Shown piece by piece: positions 54,349 to 63,765 of a stretch of DNA of 64,000 bases. The notes beneath the pieces were generated by a model. That model ran no database searches. It was not told where the DNA came from and was given only the letters and a program-made list of their open reading frames with translations. Source of the stretch: Leptospira sp. WS60.C2 (lineage in GTDB: Bacteria > Spirochaetota > Leptospiria > Leptospirales > Leptospiraceae); NCBI RefSeq assembly GCF_040833955.1, contig NZ_CP162133.1:3045501-3109500 (forward strand), written 5' to 3'. Numbering within the stretch: position 1 is the stretch's first letter; each line of letters starts with the position of its first letter. A program made the position numbers and the translations under genes.

Positions 54349-54747
54349 TTGGGAGAATTTGGTCCAAAATACACCAAATGGATTGATCGAATGGTGAAAG
54401 AAAGTGGGGTTTCCGCAGCAAGACACAATTTATTGTACACATTGCGAAATGAAGGCTATTTGAAAATGAGCGAGTTAGGTCGTATTTTAAATGTAAGTCC
54501 GACAAACATCACACTATTAGTCGACGGTTTAGAAAAGGATGGATTTGTGGAAAGGCTTTCCGATACCTCTGACCGACGAGCAACAAAAATTAAACTGACA
54601 GAACTTGCAGAGAAGGATGTTCTATTTGATTCCGAATTAATTTTCAAACCTGCTATCAATTTTTTTTCCTCAATTTTGGAAGAAAAAGAAATTCAGGAAT
54701 TAATATCTTATTTGAATCTAATCATTGATCGCAATTGTTCACTATGA
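54349..54747 (+). CDS. MarR-family regulator, 5' end uncertain
   Basis: This winged helix-turn-helix protein has KMSELGRILNVSPTNITLLVDGLEKDGF and the wing SDTSDRRATKIKLTE. The only start is a TTG at 54349, but the frame before it codes for a plausible N-terminal helix (KEQSILLLLLKTL) back to 54301, immediately after an in-frame stop TAA. So the gene may have lost its original start. It is divergent from the disrupted SDR gene, which it may once have regulated. It overlaps the convergent methyltransferase gene by 6 bases. Confidence 0.7.
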   Translation: MGEFGPKYTKWIDRMVKESGVSAARHNLLYTLRNEGYLKMSELGRILNVSPTNITLLVDGLEKDGFVERLSDTSDRRATKIKLTELAEKDVLFDSELIFKPAINFFSSILEEKEIQELISYLNLIIDRNCSL

Positions 54748-55473
54748 CTTCACTGCTACAAGGAATTTCATTCTTTGAAATTCTTCACTGATTTCAATTG
54801 CAAAGCCAATTTCCTTTAAACATGTCTGAATGAAATCAAGAGTAATTCGGACTTTCGGATAGGAACTCACTTTCATATTCCAAGTTCCACCCTCCTTCTC
54901 ATACAATAAATCAGTCACAAGAACCGTTTCTTCATGGTAATCAAGAATACAAGTATGGATTCGATCTGAATCTGATTTGACTGGGATGAACCTTTCATCA
55001 TTTTTTAATTCTTTTGCATAATCTCGAAATGTTAAAAGTAATCTACCTCCAGGAACCAAACTCTGAAAACACAACTGTAACCAATCTTTAATTTCAGTGA
55101 ATGAAACCAAATGAGAAATCGTGTCACCACAACAAAGAATCAATTCTGGATGGATTTCTTTCCATAAATCGAAGTTTGTAACCTCTCCCTCTATCACTTG
55201 AAGCGTTAATGATCTTTTCTTGACGTTCTCAGTTAATTCATGAAGTAACTGCTGATTAAAATCAATCGCATGCACTTGGTAGCCTAGTTCCGCAAGTGGG
55301 ATCGATTGAATTCCATTTCCTGCTCCCATATCAATGGCTTTTTGATTCAATTGGGGACTTAAATTCTTTTTTTGCAAAAACCTTTTAAATTCTTCTGATT
55401 TCTTCTCCCAATCACCTAACATCCAAGTGTAAAAATTTCCTAAATGAGAATCGTAATGTTTTTTTACATTCAT
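54742..55473 (-). CDS. Class I SAM-dependent methyltransferase
   Basis: This 243-aa methyltransferase has the SAM-binding motif I AIDMGAGNGIQSIPLAELG near residue 45, motif II VHAIDFNQQLLHEL and motif III-like DLWKEIHPELILCCGDTISHL. The residue around 55473 is an ATG; a TTG four codons earlier overlaps the TrmO gene stop. Substrate unknown; proximity to TrmO (6-base overlap) suggests a shared transcript with a tRNA-modifying enzyme, but not necessarily tRNA as its substrate. Confidence 0.75.
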   Translation of the reverse strand: MNVKKHYDSHLGNFYTWMLGDWEKKSEEFKRFLQKKNLSPQLNQKAIDMGAGNGIQSIPLAELGYQVHAIDFNQQLLHELTENVKKRSLTLQVIEGEVTNFDLWKEIHPELILCCGDTISHLVSFTEIKDWLQLCFQSLVPGGRLLLTFRDYAKELKNDERFIPVKSDSDRIHTCILDYHEETVLVTDLLYEKEGGTWNMKVSSYPKVRITLDFIQTCLKEIGFAIEISEEFQRMKFLVAVKS

Positions 55474-55478
55474 AATGA

Positions 55479-55934
55479 TTACCAATACTGCTTCATAAGA
55501 TCAGTTGCCCAATCTGGCTGTCGAATGGGAGATTTCGGTTCAAATTCTCGCATAACGGGTTTGATATCCAAAACAGGCGTTCCATCAATTGCATCCAAAT
55601 ATTTTACCGTCAATTGATTTCCATCTAACTTGAGTAGTTCGACTGTACAAATTCCTAGTTGGTTAGGGCGATCCTTTTTCCTTTGTGCAAAAATACCTAC
55701 TTTGGGATACTTTGGATTCCCACGAGGATGATTTTCAAAAACAATGTCTTCTGCATTGACTTGGTCAAAGTAATAAATGATTTCTAAATGGGAAAATGCA
55801 TCAATCCCTTGGAGTGTGGAATTTGGGATCGCTTGAGTAAGAACGATTTGACTTACAAATTGAGACCAATCATCATCAAGCGGTTTTGTCCTTAAATTTC
55901 GCACGAACGCAACAGGTGTTATTTCAATTTTCAC
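55479..55934 (-). CDS. TrmO-like tRNA (t6A37-N6) methyltransferase, UPF0066/TsaA family
   Basis: This 151-aa protein has the UPF0066 features HLEIIYYFDQV, HPRGNPKYPKVGIFAQRKKDRPNQLGIC and the C-terminal KYLDAIDGTPVLDIKPVMREF. The SAM-binding TrmO fold methylates t6A to m6t6A at position 37 of tRNAs reading ACY codons. It has the usual length. It overlaps the downstream methyltransferase gene, which reads in the same direction. Confidence 0.75.
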   Translation of the reverse strand: MKIEITPVAFVRNLRTKPLDDDWSQFVSQIVLTQAIPNSTLQGIDAFSHLEIIYYFDQVNAEDIVFENHPRGNPKYPKVGIFAQRKKDRPNQLGICTVELLKLDGNQLTVKYLDAIDGTPVLDIKPVMREFEPKSPIRQPDWATDLMKQYW

Positions 55935-56094
55935 GTTTCTATACCTACCTTAAGTCCAAAATAAATGATAGGCACATTTTTCACGTAAAAAAATAATTGA
56001 GTCAATGGAGAGGAATGAAAGCCGTCATCCACTAACAATAGTATGTCTATACCAATTTTTTTCAATCCAAAATTGATTTCGGAAAGATAGATTC

Positions 56095-57057
56095 TTGTTT
56101 CATAAATTTAGCATGCTTTTCTCTCTATTTTTATCTTTAATTTTCTTTGATTTCCCTCTCATAGCGGAACCAAACCAGCAGCAACCGATACTCTACTCAT
56201 CCCATCTATTATTCACCAGTCGAAAACATCCAAACGATGTCCCAAACAGAACGCCTATTTTTGTATCAGGTAAATTGGAGAAAAATGGTAACATCAAAAT
56301 TAAATCCGAAAGACTGCCAAACTCTTCCCTTCTGATGATTGTCCCTTCCTTTTCTGTTTGGAATGAGTCGATGACTCTGGCATTCTTAGAACACTTCTCT
56401 AGTTCTCTCCAAATCATTCTCAAGAAGAATCTGACAACAAAAGGATTAGTATTGGATGCTGAATTCGGTGCCAAACAATCCCAAAAGTTCTATACTGAAT
56501 TGGTTTGTTCAATTCACAAACTCACAAAAAAAATAGATCCCAATCTTCAATTGTATTTAGCTTTGTTTCCTCCGATCCATCCAGACCAACATGGTTATTA
56601 TGATTGGGATTCATTGTTTCGTTGTTCTGATCGTTGGATCATCATGCTCTATGATGAGCACAATCCCAGAACAGAACCTGGCACAGTCTCTAGCACACGT
56701 TGGATCGAAGAAAACTTAAATGCAATAGAGGCGAAATTAAACAAAGGTGAAAACTCTTTCCCAAATTCGATCGAGTCCATTCGTCAAAAAGTCTATTTGG
56801 GACTACCACTTTATGGTTACGCTAAAACCAAGCTGGGAAGATTTGGAAAGGTAATTCCCATCAAAAATTGGATCAACAATTTTGAGTTTCGAAATGCAAC
56901 CGAAGACTCTTTAGAAGTAAAAATGAATGATGAAGTGATCTATTTACCTACCAAACATTTTTTCCAACATTGGAAAAAAGAGAGCCAACGTCTCGGTTAT
57001 GCGGGTGTTGCCTATTGGAGAGAAGAGTTTTTAGGAGAGAATCCTTTACCGAACTGA
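56095..57057 (+). CDS. Exported GH18-like protein
   Basis: This protein of about 320 aa has an N-terminal signal segment (LFLSLIFFDFPLIAEP). Strands GLVLDAEFGA, WIIMLYDEHN, VYLGLPLYGYA and YAGVAYWRE match the beta-strands of the GH18 chitinase/YaaH-type TIM barrel. The usual catalytic DxxDxE is seen only as LVLDAEF (D and E with Ala between), so a spore/cell-wall type or weakly active member is possible. The start codon is TTG with GGAAAG ahead. It is convergent with the sdhA gene. Confidence 0.65.
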   Translation: MFHKFSMLFSLFLSLIFFDFPLIAEPNQQQPILYSSHLLFTSRKHPNDVPNRTPIFVSGKLEKNGNIKIKSERLPNSSLLMIVPSFSVWNESMTLAFLEHFSSSLQIILKKNLTTKGLVLDAEFGAKQSQKFYTELVCSIHKLTKKIDPNLQLYLALFPPIHPDQHGYYDWDSLFRCSDRWIIMLYDEHNPRTEPGTVSSTRWIEENLNAIEAKLNKGENSFPNSIESIRQKVYLGLPLYGYAKTKLGRFGKVIPIKNWINNFEFRNATEDSLEVKMNDEVIYLPTKHFFQHWKKESQRLGYAGVAYWREEFLGENPLPN

Positions 57058-57070
57058 AGGATTTTTGGAT

Positions 57071-59014
57071 TCACCTATAATTTCGATCTTTTGGCAAAAA
57101 GAATTCAAACTCCAAAGGTTCTCTGTGTAAAATCGGTTTTGTCGCATCCCCAGACCATTCAAAACAAGAAACAAACTGAAAGTTGGTGTCATCTCGTTTT
57201 GCTTCGCCATCTTCTGTTTGGTGTTCCATTCGAAAATGTGCCCCGCATGATTCTTCTCTTAATAACGCATCGAGACACATAAGCTCAGCTAACTCGAGAT
57301 AGTCTTTCATTCTACCTGCTTTTTCTAGTTCTGCATTTTTAGTCATTGCATCACCAGGAATTCTTATATTACCAGATAAAAATTCTTCTCTCAATTTCTG
57401 AATTGTATTGATTGCGGATTCCAAATCCAACTTTGAACGTTTAAGACCACACGCATCATATAAAATTTTTCCTAATTCTTTGTGGTATTCATCCACAAGT
57501 TTTTGTCCTTTTGCCTTGGTATAGAATAGTAGTTCTTCTTTTATCGTTTCTTCTGCTTCTAAAAACTTAGGATGATCAGTGGAAACCAATGGTGAATCCA
57601 CTTTGTCATACAAATAATTAGGAAGAGTTGCTGGAAGGATGAAATACCCATCAACCGATGCTTGTAATAGAGAATTGGCTCCCAAACGATTCGCTCCATG
57701 GTCAGCAAAATTTGCTTCCCCTATCGCGTATAATCCAGGAATACTTGTCATTAATTCATAATCCACCCACAATCCGCCCATAGAAAAATGAGCAGAAGGA
57801 GAGATTAACATTGGTTCATTCAAAGGATCAACATCTGTAATTTTTTGATACATATCAAAGAGATTGCCATACCTGGCTCGTAATACATCCTCTCCCAAAG
57901 TTCTCTTTGCATCTTTAAAATCTAAGTACACCGCATTCTTCAAAGGACCAACGCCATAACCCAAATCAATTCTCTCTTTGGCGGCACGAGACGAAATGTC
58001 TCTCGGGGCTAAGTTTCCGTACGATGGGTATTTTCTCTCTAAATAATAATCCCGTTCTTCCTCAGGAATTTCAGCTGGGGGGCGTTGGTCCTCTTTTGAT
58101 TTGGGAACCCAAATCCTACCATCATTTCGCAAAGATTCAGACATTAATGTCAACTTGGATTGATAACCGTTTGATTGTGGTAGGGAAGTAGGATGAATTT
58201 GAGTCCAACTTGGATTGGCAAATAAGGCTCCTTTTTTGTGAGCTCGCCAAATGGCCGTTGCATTACACCCAATAGCTAATGTAGAAAGATAATAAATTTT
58301 GCCAAATCCACCAGAAGCAATCGCAATTGCATGAGCAGAATGTTTCTCTAAGGTTCCAGTGAATAAATTGCGAACGATAATCCCTTTGGCATATCCATCA
58401 ATGATGATATAATCCAATAGTTCCGAATTTGTGTACAATTTAACATTGCCTAGGTGCACTTGCCGCATTAATGTTTGGTAGGCACCCAGTAACAATTGTT
58501 GGCCCGTTTGTCCTTTGGAATAAAAAGTTCGACTAACTTGAACTCCCCCGAACGAACGATTGTCTAAATATCCGCCATACTCTCGACTAAAAGGAACTCC
58601 TTGAGAAACAGCAAGATCGATAAATGGAATGGAGCACTCTGCTAATCGATAAACATTCGCTTCACGGGAGCGAAAGTCACCACCCTTTAATGTATCCCGA
58701 AACATTCGGGTGACACTGTCCCCATCATTTTTATAATTTTTTGCCGCATTCACTCCTCCTTGCGCCGCAATAGAATGAGCACGTCTTGCCGATTCATGGA
58801 AACAAAAAGAAGAAACTTGGTAACCTTGCTCTGCGAGAGTCGCTGCTGCCGCACTCCCAGAAAGCCCCGTCCCAATCACGATGATTTTAAATTTTATTCT
58901 GTTGTTAGGCGAAATTAACTTGGAATTCCTTTTGAAGGAATTCCATTTTTCTTCCAACGGACCATCTGGGATTTTCGAGTCCCAAAGGAACGAACTTCTC
59001 TCTGTACCAAACAT
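57071..59014 (-). CDS. sdhA: Succinate dehydrogenase/fumarate reductase flavoprotein subunit
   Basis: This 647-aa flavoprotein has GxGxxG (VIGTGLSGSAAA) at about 46-57, the covalent FAD histidine in RAHSIAAQGGVNAAKN, HPTSLPQS and the catalytic Arg region PRDISSRAAKER. The longer N-terminus (MFGTERSS...PDGPLEEKW) is typical of the Bacteroidetes/Chlorobi type B SdhA. The class I fumarase gene is 47 bases upstream, so the two TCA steps are co-transcribed. No sdhB or sdhC is in the window, so the rest of the complex is encoded elsewhere. Confidence 0.9.
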   Translation of the reverse strand: MFGTERSSFLWDSKIPDGPLEEKWNSFKRNSKLISPNNRIKFKIIVIGTGLSGSAAAATLAEQGYQVSSFCFHESARRAHSIAAQGGVNAAKNYKNDGDSVTRMFRDTLKGGDFRSREANVYRLAECSIPFIDLAVSQGVPFSREYGGYLDNRSFGGVQVSRTFYSKGQTGQQLLLGAYQTLMRQVHLGNVKLYTNSELLDYIIIDGYAKGIIVRNLFTGTLEKHSAHAIAIASGGFGKIYYLSTLAIGCNATAIWRAHKKGALFANPSWTQIHPTSLPQSNGYQSKLTLMSESLRNDGRIWVPKSKEDQRPPAEIPEEERDYYLERKYPSYGNLAPRDISSRAAKERIDLGYGVGPLKNAVYLDFKDAKRTLGEDVLRARYGNLFDMYQKITDVDPLNEPMLISPSAHFSMGGLWVDYELMTSIPGLYAIGEANFADHGANRLGANSLLQASVDGYFILPATLPNYLYDKVDSPLVSTDHPKFLEAEETIKEELLFYTKAKGQKLVDEYHKELGKILYDACGLKRSKLDLESAINTIQKLREEFLSGNIRIPGDAMTKNAELEKAGRMKDYLELAELMCLDALLREESCGAHFRMEHQTEDGEAKRDDTNFQFVSCFEWSGDATKPILHREPLEFEFFLPKDRNYR

Positions 59015-59061
59015 ACCATCATATGCTAATGAAGCAGAAAAAAGAGTTCAATCCGAAAATT

Positions 59062-60675
59062 CTAATGTAACATCTGAAAGAAATCGTTTCCTTTATCATC
59101 CACTACGATGAACGCAGGAAAATTTTCCACATCGATGGACCACACCGCTTCCATTCCAAGTTCTGGAAAATCCAATACTTCCACTTTTTTGATGTTTTCT
59201 TTTGCGAGTAAGGCCGCAGGGCCCCCGATTGATCCGAGATAAAACCCTCCATTTTTTTTACAACTATCCGTAACCACTTTGGAGCGATTCCCTTTGGCAA
59301 GCGTGATCATCGAATATCCTTTCTCTTGGAAAACAGGAACATAAGTATCCATACGACCAGCAGTGGTTGGACCGAAAGAACCAGATGGCATACCTTCTGG
59401 CGTTTTCGCAGGACCAGCATAATACACAGGATGGTTTTTGAAGTAATCAGGGAGCGGCTCGCCCTTATCCAATTTCTCCTTCAATTTCGCATGAGCAATG
59501 TCACGAGCTACAACCAAGCGACCAGACAACATAACACGCGTTTTGACAGGATACTTGGACAATAGTTTTAGAATCTCTGGCATAGGTTGGTTGAGATTGA
59601 TGTGCACAGCTTCAGAATTGGAATCCACATCATCAATGGTTGGCAGAAATTTTGTTGGGTCGTATTCGAGTTTTTCTAAAAAGATTCCGTCTTTTGTGAT
59701 CTTTGCTTTGATGTTTCGATCGGCACTGCAACTCACACCAAGACCTACTGGACATGAAGCACCATGGCGCGGAAGTCGAATGACTTTGAAGTCATGGGCA
59801 AGGTACTTACCACCAAATTGAGCTCCGATTCCTGATTTTTGAGAGGCCGCAAGCATCTTCTCTTCAAGTTCAAGATCTCTAAAAGCTGATCCGTATTTAT
59901 CTCCTTTTGTAGGGAGGTGATCCAAATACCCAGCTGATGCGAGTTTTACGGTCTTTAAATTTGCTTCTGCTGAGGTTCCACCAATCACAACGGCGATATG
60001 GTATGGAGGGCATGCAGCAGTTCCTAAATTGGCAACTTTGTCTGCGATAAATTTTTCTAATGAGGCAGGATTGAGAAGGGCTTTTGTTTCTTGGAAGAGA
60101 TAGGTTTTGTTTGCTGACCCGCCTCCTTTTGCTAAGAAGAGAAAACTATACTTATCTCCAGGTGTTGAATAAATGTCAATCTGAGCCGGTAAGTTGGATC
60201 CTGAATTCACCTCTTCATACATTGTGAGTGGAACCACTTGGGAGTAACGAAGGTTTCGATTTACATAGGTATTATAAATTCCGCGCGAGAGAGCTTCAGC
60301 ATCATCACCACCAGTGATTACATACTCACCTTTTTTTGCCATGACAATCCCTGTTCCTGTGTCTTGACAAGAAGGGAGTTGTTTGTCTGCAGCAATGACC
60401 GCATTTTTCAGAAGTGCCATCGCCACAAAGCGATCGTTTGGTGTTGCTTCTGGATCGTCTAAAATTTTACGAACCTTAGACAAATGTTCTGTTCTGAGAT
60501 AGAACGATACATCTTCCATTGCTTTTTCAGCAAGGAAAGTTAGACCTTCTGGTTCTACTTTCAGAATCTCTTTATCGCCAAAGGGAATGGTACTGACATA
60601 GTCTTTTGTCAAAAGTTTGTATTCCGTTGTGTCCTGAGTGAGTGGGAATGGATCGGCGTAAAAGAATTCTGGCAT
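59062..60675 (-). CDS. fumA: Fumarate hydratase, class I
   Basis: This 537-aa [4Fe-4S] fumarase has the cluster-binding segments [12 protein letters not shown] (about residue 105), [12 protein letters not shown] and [11 protein letters not shown], and the C-terminal beta domain with [13 protein letters not shown]. Class I enzymes are oxygen-sensitive and iron-dependent, while FumC (48567-49955) is not; having both gives activity under different iron and oxygen levels. It leads the fumA-sdhA pair on the minus strand. Confidence 0.93.
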   Translation of the reverse strand: MPEFFYADPFPLTQDTTEYKLLTKDYVSTIPFGDKEILKVEPEGLTFLAEKAMEDVSFYLRTEHLSKVRKILDDPEATPNDRFVAMALLKNAVIAADKQLPSCQDTGTGIVMAKKGEYVITGGDDAEALSRGIYNTYVNRNLRYSQVVPLTMYEEVNSGSNLPAQIDIYSTPGDKYSFLFLAKGGGSANKTYLFQETKALLNPASLEKFIADKVANLGTAACPPYHIAVVIGGTSAEANLKTVKLASAGYLDHLPTKGDKYGSAFRDLELEEKMLAASQKSGIGAQFGGKYLAHDFKVIRLPRHGASCPVGLGVSCSADRNIKAKITKDGIFLEKLEYDPTKFLPTIDDVDSNSEAVHINLNQPMPEILKLLSKYPVKTRVMLSGRLVVARDIAHAKLKEKLDKGEPLPDYFKNHPVYYAGPAKTPEGMPSGSFGPTTAGRMDTYVPVFQEKGYSMITLAKGNRSKVVTDSCKKNGGFYLGSIGGPAALLAKENIKKVEVLDFPELGMEAVWSIDVENFPAFIVVDDKGNDFFQMLH

Positions 60676-60768
60676 GGTAACCTCTAGATGGTACTTCTAA
60701 TCTCTAAGGATTCCCTCTTTCGTAAATGAATTTTTCAGGAAGACAGAGAGAGATTCTTCTGAGATACA

Positions 60769-61371
60769 TTGCTTGTGGAACCAAAGATTTTTGATCAAAT
60801 CGCCAAGCAGTATGATACCGAAGACCGAATCCAATTAGCCCACCGCATCTTGGAAAAACTAAAACCTTTTTTAACAAATACGAAAGAAAGTTGCTTATTG
60901 GACTTTGGCTGTGGCACTGGATTGCTTGGAATCCCCCTCACATCCCTTTACAAGGAAGTGCTTTTTTGCGATGATTCAAACGTAATGTTAGATGTTGTTC
61001 AGTCCAAGATCCAAGCACAGAACATTACCAATGCCAAAACCATTTCCCTTACAAATTGGATCCAGACACCTACCTTTTCCGTAGATCAAATTTTACTCTC
61101 TCTCGTTCTTTTACATATTCCAGATACTCAATCCATTTTAAAAACCCTATCGGACCGTCTCAAACCCAATGGAAAAGTTTTCATCGTGGACTTTCTAAAA
61201 AATGAAAAGGTGTCTCACCCGAAAGTTCACAATGGATTTGTGACTGAGGCATTAGAACAGACTTTCAAATCAATTGGATTTCGAGCCGTGATTTCTTCGG
61301 TCATTTTAGAAGAGAAAAAAGTGTTTATGAACGATGACGCTTCTTTGTTTTTACTCATCGCAGAAAAATAA
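60769..61371 (+). CDS. Class I SAM-dependent methyltransferase
   Basis: This 200-aa protein has motif I LLDFGCGTGLLGIPL near 44-58, motif II-like VLFCDDSNVMLDVV and the later SDRLKPNGKVFIVDFLK, all typical of small-molecule SAM methyltransferases (ubiquinone/biotin-type family). Start TTG at 60769 (or GTG at 60775). It is divergent from fumA with 93 bases between starts. Substrate unknown. Confidence 0.8.
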   Translation: MLVEPKIFDQIAKQYDTEDRIQLAHRILEKLKPFLTNTKESCLLDFGCGTGLLGIPLTSLYKEVLFCDDSNVMLDVVQSKIQAQNITNAKTISLTNWIQTPTFSVDQILLSLVLLHIPDTQSILKTLSDRLKPNGKVFIVDFLKNEKVSHPKVHNGFVTEALEQTFKSIGFRAVISSVILEEKKVFMNDDASLFLLIAEK

Positions 61372-61391
61372 AACCATCGTTATGCGCATCT

Positions 61392-61790
61392 CTATTTTTT
61401 GAAACCAGAGAGACCCTTTGATTCTGTATCTGCATTTTTGAGAAGAGCGCGTAAGTCTTCAGGAATGGGCATTGGTGCAAAAATGGGAACAGATGCACTG
61501 CCTGTATTTCCCACTGGAATTCGATTGAACAGACTGCCTATCCATCCAAAAACCATTCGGATGAACTGACCATACACTTCTCTTAGGTCTCCTTTCCGAA
61601 TTCCAAAGAGGAACATTCGAAAATGACTCCCTGTATGAGGAACTGGATAGTATTGTCCAATGATATGTGCCCTTTCCAGAAATCTCCATGCAGCTAAATC
61701 ATTGTTTTGCGATACACTCATCTTGTAGTTTTGGATTTCATTTTGATAGGCAACTTTAAAATTGGTAGGCATGAGTAGATTGAGTTTCAT
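61392..61790 (-). CDS. DUF3703 family protein
   Basis: This 132-aa protein matches DUF3703: AAWRFLERAHIIGQYYPVPHTGSHFRM, DLREVYGQFIRM and VGNTGSASVPIFAPMPIPEDL. Members are found near metal- or stress-related genes, and their function is not established. It lies convergent with the methyltransferase, about 20 bases between stops. A start seven codons further in (MPTNFKVA) is also possible. Confidence 0.7.
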   Translation of the reverse strand: MKLNLLMPTNFKVAYQNEIQNYKMSVSQNNDLAAWRFLERAHIIGQYYPVPHTGSHFRMFLFGIRKGDLREVYGQFIRMVFGWIGSLFNRIPVGNTGSASVPIFAPMPIPEDLRALLKNADTESKGLSGFKK

Positions 61791-61896
61791 ATAGGAATCC
61801 TTTTCCTTCTCTTCTTGCAGGAGATGAGATAAAAATCAAACTTACAAAAGTGCCAATTCCCATTCGAGCAAATTTTCCTAGGGAACGAACTTCTAT

Positions 61897-62367
61897 CTAA
61901 GTGTGAGTGACGATGGTTGGTGTGCGATAATTTCGAATCCAGGATTCTGATAAAACCGGATCTTCGTAAAAATGTTCATTTTCCTTTCCGAATCTTTTTT
62001 CGTATTCTTGGATTTTGTAGCCATCTTGATGACAATGTACAGCCGCATAACACTGACACTCGTTTGTTGTCGTGATTTTTAAAGCATTAGCTTCTTCAAA
62101 CAAATCTAAATAACCAATCCTCCATCCATATCGACTTAAAAGGAGTGGGATGACACTTCGATAAGCTTTATGGGCATCCACTGAACTTGGACTGAGGCCA
62201 TGTAAATTGACAAACATTTTAAATTGGGTTCCTTTTGGGAGCGTTTGAAATACATCTTGCAGTTCCTGTTCCCACTCGATGACATCTGATACTGTGACAG
62301 GTCCAGTCAATCGAGTGATGATTAAACTTTCGTTTTGTTCCCATTTTGTATAAAATTCGACATTCAT
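61897..62367 (-). CDS. Hypothetical protein, SpoIIAA/STAS-like fold possible
   Basis: This 156-aa protein has no signal peptide. Its N-terminal half, with ESLIITRLTGPVTVSDVIEWEQEL and GTQFKMFVNLHGLSPSSVDAHKAYRSV, resembles SpoIIAA-like (STAS-type) proteins. A Cys-containing segment NECQCYAAVHCH follows. I would not assign function. It lies on the minus strand between the DUF3703 and DUF3147 genes. Confidence 0.55.
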   Translation of the reverse strand: MNVEFYTKWEQNESLIITRLTGPVTVSDVIEWEQELQDVFQTLPKGTQFKMFVNLHGLSPSSVDAHKAYRSVIPLLLSRYGWRIGYLDLFEEANALKITTTNECQCYAAVHCHQDGYKIQEYEKRFGKENEHFYEDPVLSESWIRNYRTPTIVTHT

Positions 62368-62427
62368 AATAATTAGACAAAATGATAAGTTTTTTCATTT
62401 TATAAAACTTAATGAAAATCAAAAGTT

Positions 62428-62781
62428 TTAATCAAATAAATGAATTCCAAAACGACTCAAAATCATTTGGAACAGATAAAATAAAAATATTGTCAATAAA
62501 ATACTTACAAATAATGATATCCAGAATCCAATCCATTGATTGAGTCTAGGAAATACTAAAAACATTGGTAAAGTAGGAATCACAAACCAAAAAGTATAAT
62601 AGGCATGATTCGATATCTTATCATTAGCTACATTTTCCATTTTCAACCAAACAAGCGTTAAAATTGATACAAAAGGAAGAGATGCAATCAAACTTCCTAA
62701 CCGATCATTTCGTTTGGCAACTTCGGAAATGAAGACAACAAGAGCTGCCGTAACTGCGTATTTAAAAATTAGATATACCAT
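62428..62781 (-). CDS. DUF3147 family membrane protein (copy 1)
   Basis: This 117-aa protein with about four membrane helices has LGSLIASLPF and the segment HAYYTFWFVIPTLPMFLVFPRL, typical of DUF3147. The family function is unknown. A close paralogue lies at 63387-63740, 600 bases away, so this is a local duplication with the DUF1801 gene in between. Confidence 0.8.
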   Translation of the reverse strand: MVYLIFKYAVTAALVVFISEVAKRNDRLGSLIASLPFVSILTLVWLKMENVANDKISNHAYYTFWFVIPTLPMFLVFPRLNQWIGFWISLFVSILLTIFLFYLFQMILSRFGIHLFD

Positions 62782-62790
62782 TGCTTTCCT

Positions 62791-63318
62791 CTACTCTCGT
62801 GGAACTATAGATTTCTTTCGCGAAGCCACTTTTTTCGTGGCCCGCTTTCTTAATTTAGCTTTCTTCGAATTTTTTTTGAGACGATTTGATTCATATAAGT
62901 TGATCCACTCTGTAGGACTCATCTTCGATACAAGTTCACCGAGGAGTTTCCAAGGAATGTCTTCTAACTTCCGAAAACGAATGCAACTTTTCCCCATATC
63001 CAATTTGGATGAGGAATGTTTTGGATATTCGGTTTGGAACCATTTGAGTAATTTTGGATCGGAATAGATTCCCATATGGTAAAGGGCAAGTCCATTCTTT
63101 TGACAAGCGATATGGAGAAATGGTAACGCAAGTTCGGGTGTTACATGGTATCCAGCCGGATAAAGTTTTTTCGGAACCACATACGCGATCATATTATATT
63201 GAAAGGTCTCTTCAAAACCTTTGGGGAGATTTTTTTTGACCAAGTTTCGGAGTTTTAGAAATGAAACCTTTTGGTCCTCTGGTAAAGATTTGATGTAATC
63301 TTCGACTGTAGCAAACAT
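62791..63318 (-). CDS. DUF1801 family protein with basic C-terminal tail
   Basis: This 175-aa protein matches DUF1801 (YdhG-like): YIKSLPEDQKVSFLKLRNLVKKNLP and LDMGKSCIRFRKLEDIPWKLLGEL. The last ~30 residues are almost all Lys, Arg and Ser, which could help nucleic acid binding. DUF1801 proteins are small cytoplasmic proteins of uncertain role. It starts downstream of copy 2 of DUF3147 and ends 9 bases before copy 1. Confidence 0.8.
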   Translation of the reverse strand: MFATVEDYIKSLPEDQKVSFLKLRNLVKKNLPKGFEETFQYNMIAYVVPKKLYPAGYHVTPELALPFLHIACQKNGLALYHMGIYSDPKLLKWFQTEYPKHSSSKLDMGKSCIRFRKLEDIPWKLLGELVSKMSPTEWINLYESNRLKKNSKKAKLRKRATKKVASRKKSIVPRE

Positions 63319-63386
63319 AACTATATCCTTCTATTTCTCTTACTTTGAATCTGAATGTTTACGACTCTGGTTTTCCATTAGGTTAC

Positions 63387-63740
63387 TCAAGGAAACAATT
63401 GAATCCCAAAACGACTTAATAGGATCTGAAACAGATAAAATAAGAGAATTGTCATTAAACTACTAAGAGTGAGTGCCATCCAAAATCCAAACATGGCATT
63501 CAATTTAGGAAACACCAAAAACATTGGCAAAGTGGGAATCACAAACCAAAAGGTATAATAGGCATGATTCGAAATTTTTTCTGCGGAAGCGGATTCCAAA
63601 TGCAACCAAATGAGCGTTAGAATCATAACCAAAGGAAGGGAAGCAATCAAACTTCCCAACCGATCATTTCGTTTTACAATTTCAGAGATAATGACAACCA
63701 GCGCTGCGGTGATTGCGTATTTAAAAATGATATAAACCAT
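63387..63740 (-). CDS. DUF3147 family membrane protein (copy 2)
   Basis: This 117-aa protein is nearly collinear with copy 1: it also has RNDRLGSLIASLP and HAYYTFWFVIPTLPMFLVFP. The two copies are much more alike than distant family members, which points to a recent tandem duplication. Four membrane helices. Function unknown. Confidence 0.8.
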   Translation of the reverse strand: MVYIIFKYAITAALVVIISEIVKRNDRLGSLIASLPLVMILTLIWLHLESASAEKISNHAYYTFWFVIPTLPMFLVFPKLNAMFGFWMALTLSSLMTILLFYLFQILLSRFGIQLFP

Positions 63741-63765
63741 GATCTTACCTGATTTTGGTTAGAAT

